DNA of 6,581 nt, from NCBI GenBank assembly GCA_002403295.1, contig DHHN01000200.1, forward strand, positions 11,127-17,707, in the 5' to 3' direction. The position numbers were made by a program, and so were the translations under genes. The notes under the pieces are model-generated. The model saw nothing but the letters and a program-made list of their open reading frames with translations. It searched no databases and was not told the DNA's origin. Origin of the DNA: a bacterium UBP1_UBA4771. GTDB taxonomy: Bacteria; Krumholzibacteriota; Krumholzibacteriia; Krumholzibacteriales; Krumholzibacteriaceae. Shown piece by piece: positions 1 to 6,581 of this stretch (its first letter is position 1; each line of letters starts with the position of its first letter).

Positions 1-2
1 GA

Positions 3-464
3 GACGAGGATGGGATTCGTCTGGACGAGCCTCGCGGCATCGCCTGCTATCGCCGGTTCGGGCAGATATTCGTGTCGGAGCGCGGCGGCGCGCAGTACTT
101 CTGGATCGGAACGGACATAATCCGTTTCAGCGCCGACAACCTCGCGTTCGATCCCGAACGCGGGCGCTGCGGGGTCGAGGTGTCGTTTCTGCTCACCGAG
201 TACGCCAACATCACGCTCGTGCTGCGCGACGAGAACGGCAAGGAGCGATTCACCCTCCTTCCCGATTACATCCTGCCTCCGGGCACGTTCAGGCGTCGCA
301 TCGAGGTCGATTGCCCGAACGCGGAGGAGCTTGCAAAATGCAAGCTCAGTCTCGTCATCGCGGCGAAACCGACATACTCCTCACGGGAGTATATCACCGT
401 CCGGCGGGAGAGCCGGCTCCTGTCCCCCCGCGTCGACGCGTCTTCTTCCCCCCGAACCCCCTGA
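3..464 (+). CDS. C-terminal part of an unrecognised protein, 5' end outside the window
   Basis: The frame is open from the left window edge to a TGA at 462-464, giving 153 residues. I call it 5'-partial because the residues before the first possible start (GTG at 72) already read like protein (DEDGIRLDEPRGIACYRRFG) and that GTG has no clear Shine-Dalgarno sequence. A start at 72 would give 130 residues. The middle, from about DNLAFDPERGRCGVEVSFLL to IEVDC, alternates hydrophobic and polar residues as in a beta-sandwich. The string TLVLRDENGKERFTLLPDY followed by a PPGTF turn resembles FlgD-like Ig or T9SS-sorting-type C-terminal domains (xVxLxVxDxxGxxVxxL...PxGxH). That likeness is by eye and weak. 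The last 20 or so residues (RLLSPRVDASSSPRTP) are a Ser/Pro/Arg-rich, probably disordered tail. No transmembrane segment or catalytic motif is visible. Function unknown; it ends 103 bases before the next gene. Confidence 0.6.
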   Translation, partial: DEDGIRLDEPRGIACYRRFGQIFVSERGGAQYFWIGTDIIRFSADNLAFDPERGRCGVEVSFLLTEYANITLVLRDENGKERFTLLPDYILPPGTFRRRIEVDCPNAEELAKCKLSLVIAAKPTYSSREYITVRRESRLLSPRVDASSSPRTP

Positions 465-556
465 ATCGTTACGGGTTGGCGCATTCCTTGCTTTGTATCG
501 TTCTTTGCCGGAACACCGGCCCGGCATGCGACACTGGGAAACGCGCACCAGAGAAC

Positions 557-562
557 AGGGAG
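557..562 (+). promoter_or_regulatory. Ribosome binding site of the TPR gene
   Basis: AGGGAG lies five bases before the ATG at 568. It supports that start over the in-frame upstream ATG at 331, which would overlap the preceding gene for more than 100 bases. Confidence 0.6.
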
Positions 563-567
563 CAGCG

Positions 568-1506
568 ATGTTTGTCGAACGTTTTTTTCGATTCGTGCCG
601 CGCAACTCGCTCAAGAAGGCGCTCGCGAGTTTCAACGGAGGGGATTACCGCAAAGCCTGCAAGGAATTCGAGACGTATATCGCGAGCGTGCGGAAGGACG
701 GCGCCGCGGGGCAGGACCAGGAAATGGTCCGCATGTACATGGTCGAGTCGTATCTCGAGCACGCGAAGCGATGCGCAGGCGAGGGGAAGCACGACGAATC
801 GGCGCGTACGCTCGAGAAAGCCGTCGCGATCCAGCCGCGCTACGCCGACGTTCACTCGAGCCTCGGGCTGCAATACGTCGCGCTCGACCGGATCGACGAC
901 GCGCGCGCCTGTTTCGCGCGGGCGCTCGAGATCAACCCGCACTTTCTCAAGGCGCGGATCATGCTCGCCCGGAGCTTCGACGATCAGGGAAACGACGGCC
1001 GCGCGATCGAGGAGCTCGAGGCGAGCCTCGCGAGCGCGCCCGGATTTCTCGCCGAGCACGTGCGCGAGCTCATCAGACTCCACCGCACGAACGCGCCGGC
1101 GGACGAGCGCGCGGTTCTCTACCGGCGCCTCATCGAGGAGCGTCCGAGCTCGGCGCAGGTGAGCAAGCAGCTCGCGCTCGAGTCGATCCAGAACGGGGAC
1201 CATGACGCGGCGATACAGGAGCTCGCGAAATCGATCTCGGTGAATCCGCATTATCCCGACATTCACAATCTCCTCGGCATAGCGTACGCGAACAAGGGCA
1301 TGACCGACGACGCGATCATCGAGTTCGAGATCGCGCTCAAGATAAATCCGGATTATCTCAAGGCGCGTCTCAATCTCGCGCTCGCCTTCTACGAAAAGGG
1401 CGCCCGCGAGGAGTCGATGCGCAATCTCGAGATCGTGCTCGAGCTCGATCCCGAGAACGAGCTCGCGGTGAATCTCCTGCGCGAGCTCCAGCCCGTACAC
1501 AAGTAG
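568..1506 (+). CDS. Tetratricopeptide repeat (TPR) protein
   Basis: This 312-residue protein is almost entirely TPR solenoid. A first helical pair at about residues 12-40 (SFNGGDYRKACKEFETYIA) is followed by repeats of 34 residues in nearly constant register: about 57-90, 91-124, 125-158, 159-193 (degenerate), 194-227, 228-261 and 262-295. The repeats show the usual TPR features: small residues at positions 8 and 20 (for example LGLQYVALDRIDDARACF, LGIAYANKGMTDDAI) and a closing Asn-Pro or Asp-Pro (EINP, SVNP, KINP, ELDP). There is no signal peptide or membrane helix, so it should be cytoplasmic. TPR proteins act as protein-protein interaction scaffolds; the partner cannot be read from sequence. 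I chose ATG 568 because of its AGGGAG site; the frame stays open back to 331, but the upstream residues do not resemble TPR and overlap the previous gene. It ends 12 bases before the J-domain gene, with which it probably forms an operon. Confidence 0.88.
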   Translation: MFVERFFRFVPRNSLKKALASFNGGDYRKACKEFETYIASVRKDGAAGQDQEMVRMYMVESYLEHAKRCAGEGKHDESARTLEKAVAIQPRYADVHSSLGLQYVALDRIDDARACFARALEINPHFLKARIMLARSFDDQGNDGRAIEELEASLASAPGFLAEHVRELIRLHRTNAPADERAVLYRRLIEERPSSAQVSKQLALESIQNGDHDAAIQELAKSISVNPHYPDIHNLLGIAYANKGMTDDAIIEFEIALKINPDYLKARLNLALAFYEKGAREESMRNLEIVLELDPENELAVNLLRELQPVHK

Positions 1507-1512
1507 AGGTGG
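1505..1512 (+). promoter_or_regulatory. Ribosome binding site of the J-domain gene, deciding a TTG start
   Basis: AGAGGTGG begins inside the stop codon of the TPR gene and ends six bases before TTG 1519. It justifies the rare TTG start and suggests translational coupling to the upstream gene. Confidence 0.55.
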
Positions 1513-1518
1513 GACACA

Positions 1519-2199
1519 TTGAGCGGTGACTACTACTCGATACTGGAAGTTTGGCCGACGGCCTCCGTCGAGGAGATAAAGCGCAATTATTTCCGGCTCG
1601 CGAAGCTGTACCATCCGGACGCCGCCGGGGATACGGTGGAGAACCGGGAGCGCTTCAAGACCATCAACGAGGCGTACGGCGTCCTGAGCGATCCCCAGAA
1701 ACGCGTCGCGTACGACGAGACCCTTCGCAAGAACAAAGCCTCGAAGGACGGCGGCGCGATCCAGGAATCGGATCGCCGTTCGGCGAGCCTGTCGTTTCAG
1801 CAGGCCAAGGACGCCATGCGGGGCGGCCGCTTCGACAAAGCCGCGCTCCTCTTCAAGTCGGCGTCGAAGTACGATCCGACGAACCCGGCCTATTTCAGCT
1901 GGTACGGGTTCTGTCTCGGCATGCTCAACACGAAGCTGCACGAGGCGCGGGACGCGTGCCGGAAGGCGATCCAGATGGAATATTACAACGCCGACTATCA
2001 CGCGAATCTCGGATTCGTCTATATCAAGGCCGGCCTGAAGCAGATCGCCATCAAGCACTTCAAGGAAGCGCTCAAGTGGGATCCCGCGAACCCGATCGCG
2101 AGCAAGTACGTTTCGCTGAGCGGAGAGGACGTCAAGAAGGAGATCGGGCCGATCGACAAGCTGTTCGCCGGCGTCAAGGGGATCCTCTCGCGCGGCTGA
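1519..2199 (+). CDS. J-domain (DnaJ-like) co-chaperone with C-terminal TPR region
   Basis: The 226-residue protein starts at TTG 1519. Residues 4-70 form a J domain: DYYSILEV, helix II SVEEIKRNYFRLAKLY, the HPD tripeptide at 32-34, helix III RFKTINEAYGVLSDPQKRVAYD. The HPD motif is what J proteins use to stimulate ATP hydrolysis by DnaK-type Hsp70, so this one should be competent. A charged linker (about 71-88) is followed by TPR-like helices at about 90-196, with clear units ending in YDPTNP (119-123) and WDPANP (187-192). The Gly/Phe-rich region, the four-repeat Cys zinc finger and the C-terminal substrate domain of classical DnaJ are absent, so this is a class C J protein and not DnaJ itself. 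No membrane segment is visible. It lies 12 bases after a TPR gene; together they look like a co-chaperone/adaptor pair. The client is unknown. The TTG start could reduce expression. Confidence 0.88.
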   Translation: MSGDYYSILEVWPTASVEEIKRNYFRLAKLYHPDAAGDTVENRERFKTINEAYGVLSDPQKRVAYDETLRKNKASKDGGAIQESDRRSASLSFQQAKDAMRGGRFDKAALLFKSASKYDPTNPAYFSWYGFCLGMLNTKLHEARDACRKAIQMEYYNADYHANLGFVYIKAGLKQIAIKHFKEALKWDPANPIASKYVSLSGEDVKKEIGPIDKLFAGVKGILSRG

Positions 2200-2291
2200 C
2201 CCGACCACGCGAGCGCCGCCCGCCCCCCGAAGCTATTACCTGTTGCTTTTTTCGCCGTCCGCCGCTACCCTCGCCCTCCGGGGTGATGGAG

Positions 2292-4178
2292 ATGAAGCGA
2301 AGTTCCTTCGTCTGCCTCGGCGAGTCCGGCGGCGAAGATGCCCTCGTGTACCAGGAGATACCGGGACGGGAAGGGGGGGAGGAGTTTTTCCTCTTTTTCG
2401 CCCCCGGCGCACCACGGCAGGAAGCGTTTCTGCGAACGATGTTTCGCGAGGCCGTTTCCGCTTCCCGGCTCGGGTCGCCGCTCCATTACTTCGCGCGCGT
2501 CATGGAACAGTTCGAGCTCGCGACCTCGCCCGCGGCCTCGCCCGCGACCGAGTTGGGCAATCCGCTCGAAAACGCGCTCCTTCTGATACAGATCCGCCGC
2601 GGCGACGACGCCTTCCTCCTCTGCAACCGCGACGCGGCGCTGCTCCATTGGAACGGAGAGACCGGCTCGCTTGCGCCGCTCGAAGCCGTGCCCGGTATCC
2701 GGGAGCTTTCTCTCGGCGGCCGGAGCGGACAGCGGGATCTCTTCGACCGCGCCCCCGAGGATTGCTTCGCGCTCCATCAGTTCGAGACGTCCGGCTTCCA
2801 CACCATCGCGCTCGTTCCCTCGCGGGACTTCGCCGAGCGGCACGCGGAAACGCTCCGAAACAGCATCTTTTTCCCGTCGTTCGAGATCCCCCGGGAGACG
2901 GGGCTCGCGCTGCCTGTGGAGCGATCCTTTCCCGTGCTTCACTGGCGGAGCGGCGGGACCGGCGGCGCGCGACCGGCGGCGGCGGCGCGGAAAACGATCC
3001 CGCGGCGCGTTCCGATCGCGGCCTGCGCGGGAGCCGGGCTCATCGTTCTCGCGTTGAGTATCCTCTTCCGCGGCGGGGGAGATCGCGCTGCGGTGGGGGA
3101 AAGCCGCTCCCGTCTCGTCGCGGCAGACGCGCAGCGGGACACGGCGCCGCGGCCGGAGCCGCGCGATGAGGATCGTTCCATGACCCGGGCGGAAAGCCGC
3201 GCGGGCGCGCCGCTTTCGGAGGCCTGGAAAAAGGCGTTTCCGGCGCCGGTGACCTCGTCGCCGCGCTGCGAGGGGGAGACGGTCTATTTCGGGTGCCGTG
3301 ACGGGCATCTGTACGCATACGGAACCGATGGCGAGCTCCGATGGAAATACCGCGCCTCGGACGGCATCGGCGCCTCCCCGCTCGTCCTGAACGGCCGCAT
3401 CGTCTGCGCCGACTACCGGGGAGAGCTTTTTTGCCTCGCGCTCGAAAGCGGCGCCCCGGTCTGGAAGCTCCCGCTCGGCGCGAAGGTCGTGAGCTCGCCA
3501 GCCGGCCGGGACGACGTGCTCTACGCGGCCACGACCGACGGCCGGGTCGTCGCGGTGCGGTCCCGGGAGGGAAAGCGGCTCTGGGAGAAAAAGATCGGCG
3601 CCTCCGTGCGCGCGACGCCGGCGGCCGGAAAGAACTACGTCGTCGCGGCGACGACGGACGGCTCGCTCGTCAAACTCGACTCGAACGGGAAGATTCTCTG
3701 GAAGGTCGTCGTCGGGGGCGAGATACTTTCGAGCCCGCTCGCGATTGAGGAGAACGGCATCGTCGTCGTCGGCGCCCCGAATCGGTCCATACAGGCGCGG
3801 TCCCTCGCCACGGGGGAGATCGTCTGGAAGGTCGCCGCGGATTCACCCGTGAGCGGCTCCGCGACGCTCGAAGGCGGCGTGATTTACGTCGGGACTCGGA
3901 GCGGGAGCGTCTACGCCGTCGGTCTCGACGGGGCGGAGCGCTGGCGTGCGGGCGCGGGAGGGACCGTGCTCTCGAAACCGGCGGTCGCCGGGGGCACCGT
4001 CTTCGTCACGACGTACGGCTCGCACCTGGTCGCTTTCGATGCGGCGACCGGAACGGTTCTCGGCCGCTATCGCGCCGATTCCGCGATCTATTCGTCTCCG
4101 GCCGTCGACGGCGGGCGCGTCTATTTCGGCTCGAACGGGGGCGTATTTGTCGCGTTGTGGCTCGTGCCCACCGCGTAA
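2292..4178 (+). CDS. Membrane-anchored PQQ-type beta-propeller protein with an uncharacterised cytoplasmic N-terminal domain
   Basis: The protein has 628 residues from ATG 2292; ATG 2286 in frame would add two. I prefer 2292 because GGGGTGA (2280-2286) lies at suitable spacing, while 2286 has no spaced site. Residues 1 to about 215 form an alpha/beta domain with no signal peptide: strand EEFFLFFAPGA, helices at about 42-57 and 63-78, then strands ALLLIQIRRGDDAFLLCN and TIALVPS. Its order resembles a PP2C phosphatase fold without the metal-binding Asp residues (inference). After a Gly/Ala/Arg linker comes one transmembrane helix at about 240-259, preceded by basic residues (RKTIPRR), predicting N-in/C-out. 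A low-complexity linker (260-310) leads to a propeller at about 320-628 with seven PQQ-type units of about 40 residues: xSSPxxxxxxVYxxTxDGxxxAxxxxxGxxxW. A partial last unit (SSPAVDGGRVYFGSNGG) probably closes the ring with the first. Such propellers are also found in BamB and in kinase sensors; real PQQ binding is not implied. No dehydrogenase residues are recognised. It is not BamB, which is a lipoprotein of about 390 residues. Confidence 0.8.
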   Translation: MKRSSFVCLGESGGEDALVYQEIPGREGGEEFFLFFAPGAPRQEAFLRTMFREAVSASRLGSPLHYFARVMEQFELATSPAASPATELGNPLENALLLIQIRRGDDAFLLCNRDAALLHWNGETGSLAPLEAVPGIRELSLGGRSGQRDLFDRAPEDCFALHQFETSGFHTIALVPSRDFAERHAETLRNSIFFPSFEIPRETGLALPVERSFPVLHWRSGGTGGARPAAAARKTIPRRVPIAACAGAGLIVLALSILFRGGGDRAAVGESRSRLVAADAQRDTAPRPEPRDEDRSMTRAESRAGAPLSEAWKKAFPAPVTSSPRCEGETVYFGCRDGHLYAYGTDGELRWKYRASDGIGASPLVLNGRIVCADYRGELFCLALESGAPVWKLPLGAKVVSSPAGRDDVLYAATTDGRVVAVRSREGKRLWEKKIGASVRATPAAGKNYVVAATTDGSLVKLDSNGKILWKVVVGGEILSSPLAIEENGIVVVGAPNRSIQARSLATGEIVWKVAADSPVSGSATLEGGVIYVGTRSGSVYAVGLDGAERWRAGAGGTVLSKPAVAGGTVFVTTYGSHLVAFDAATGTVLGRYRADSAIYSSPAVDGGRVYFGSNGGVFVALWLVPTA

Positions 4179-4249
4179 TCGATTTCTATGTAAAGAGATA
4201 TAGCGACACATTCGACCGGGGCGCGCGCCGCGAGAGAGGCGGAGCCGTC

Positions 4250-4278
4250 TTGCCTTGCACGGCGATATTTGTTATCTT
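4250..4278 (+). promoter_or_regulatory. Putative sigma70-like promoter of secA
   Basis: TTGCCT (4250-4255) and TATCTT (4273-4278) are separated by 17 bases and each match four of six consensus positions. The segment is noticeably AT-richer than its surroundings. Transcription would start near 4285, giving a leader of about 18 bases, which also argues against the upstream ATG 4288 as start codon. Read by eye only. Confidence 0.4.
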
Positions 4279-4289
4279 GTTGCAATAAT

Positions 4290-4294
4290 GGAGG
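4290..4294 (+). promoter_or_regulatory. Ribosome binding site of secA, deciding a GTG start
   Basis: A perfect GGAGG core lies eight bases before GTG 4303. The in-frame ATG at 4288 overlaps this site and has no Shine-Dalgarno sequence of its own, so GTG 4303 is the better start. Confidence 0.65.
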
Positions 4295-4302
4295 TTTCGC
4301 GA

Positions 4303-6581
<2,279 letters not shown>

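Noticed and set aside
507..520. Hairpin GCCGG-AACA-CCGGC before the TPR gene, considered as a terminator
   Set aside because: The stem is only five base pairs and no T run follows it; in high-GC DNA such short palindromes are expected by chance.
331..567. Upstream in-frame extension of the TPR protein
   Set aside because: It overlaps the preceding gene and encodes Arg/Pro/Ser-rich sequence unlike TPR; ATG 568 has a good ribosome site.
469..2208. Long minus-strand open frame (579 codons) opposite the TPR and J-domain genes
   Set aside because: It spans two well-supported plus-strand genes in mirror register. The translation is rich in Arg, Leu, Glu and Val without recognisable domains, as expected for the complement of GAG/CTC/GCG-rich coding DNA.
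2247..2252. T6 run before the propeller gene, considered as a rho-independent terminator of the J-domain operon
   Set aside because: No inverted repeat able to form a stem precedes the T run.
1551..2285. Upstream in-frame extension of the propeller protein
   Set aside because: The frame happens to be open back to 1551, but it overlaps the J-domain gene in another frame and reads as Arg-rich nonsense. The ribosome-site evidence favours the start at 2292 (or 2286).
2265..3308. Minus-strand open frame (347 codons) opposite the propeller gene
   Set aside because: Arg-rich composition without domains; the plus-strand frame encodes a coherent domain, a transmembrane helix and propeller repeats.
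3249..4178. Propeller protein considered as BamB or a PQQ-dependent alcohol dehydrogenase
   Set aside because: BamB is a lipoprotein with an N-terminal lipobox and no cytoplasmic domain. Dehydrogenases have an eight-bladed catalytic domain with characteristic Asp and disulfide motifs that I do not see.
4228..4242. Weak hairpin CCGC-GAGAGAG-GCGG downstream of the propeller gene, considered as a terminator
   Set aside because: A four-base-pair stem with a seven-base loop and no T tract is not convincing.

Overview
The window is high-GC bacterial chromosome (about 60-65 % GC by eye, not computed). All genes are on the plus strand and there is almost no non-coding DNA. The best phylogenetic signal is SecA. 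It has the long insertion after the ISGP motif, the short extension before the FDVQ motif and the GIRKRLLEYDDVMNKQ segment that I associate with SecA of Bacteroidetes and related phyla (FCB superphylum). The GC content, codon use and general style fit a high-GC or uncultivated FCB-group lineage (for example Gemmatimonadota, Krumholzibacteriota, Eisenbacteria or Zixibacteria-like) better than Bacteroidetes proper. This assignment is inference; I cannot name the organism.

Layout: (1) 3-464, the C-terminal end of an unrecognised protein with a beta-sandwich-like pattern. (2) 568-1506, a soluble protein built almost entirely of TPR repeats. (3) 1519-2199, a J-domain protein (HPD motif) with a C-terminal TPR region, 12 bases after gene 2 and probably in the same operon. 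(4) 2292-4178, a membrane protein with a cytoplasmic N-terminal domain that may be a degenerate PP2C-type phosphatase fold, one transmembrane helix and a PQQ-type beta-propeller outside the membrane. (5) 4303 to the window end, secA, truncated on the right, with its own plausible sigma70-like promoter and a strong GGAGG ribosome binding site. The gaps are 103, 12, 92 and 124 bases; no stretch over 300 bases lacks a gene. I found no RNA genes, mobile elements, CRISPR arrays or convincing rho-independent terminators.

How the genes may work together: genes 2 and 3 look like a co-chaperone/adaptor pair (TPR scaffold plus a J-domain protein that would recruit a DnaK-type Hsp70). Gene 4 links the cytoplasm to a periplasmic propeller, resembling kinase-TM-propeller sensors but with a non-kinase, probably non-catalytic cytoplasmic module. 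SecA is the preprotein translocase motor. A shared theme of protein folding, export and envelope assembly is possible, but only co-orientation and proximity support it. The most interesting items are the N-terminal module of gene 4 and an eight-cysteine, potentially metal-binding insertion in SecA NBD2. I see no clear evidence of a wholly new multi-gene system.
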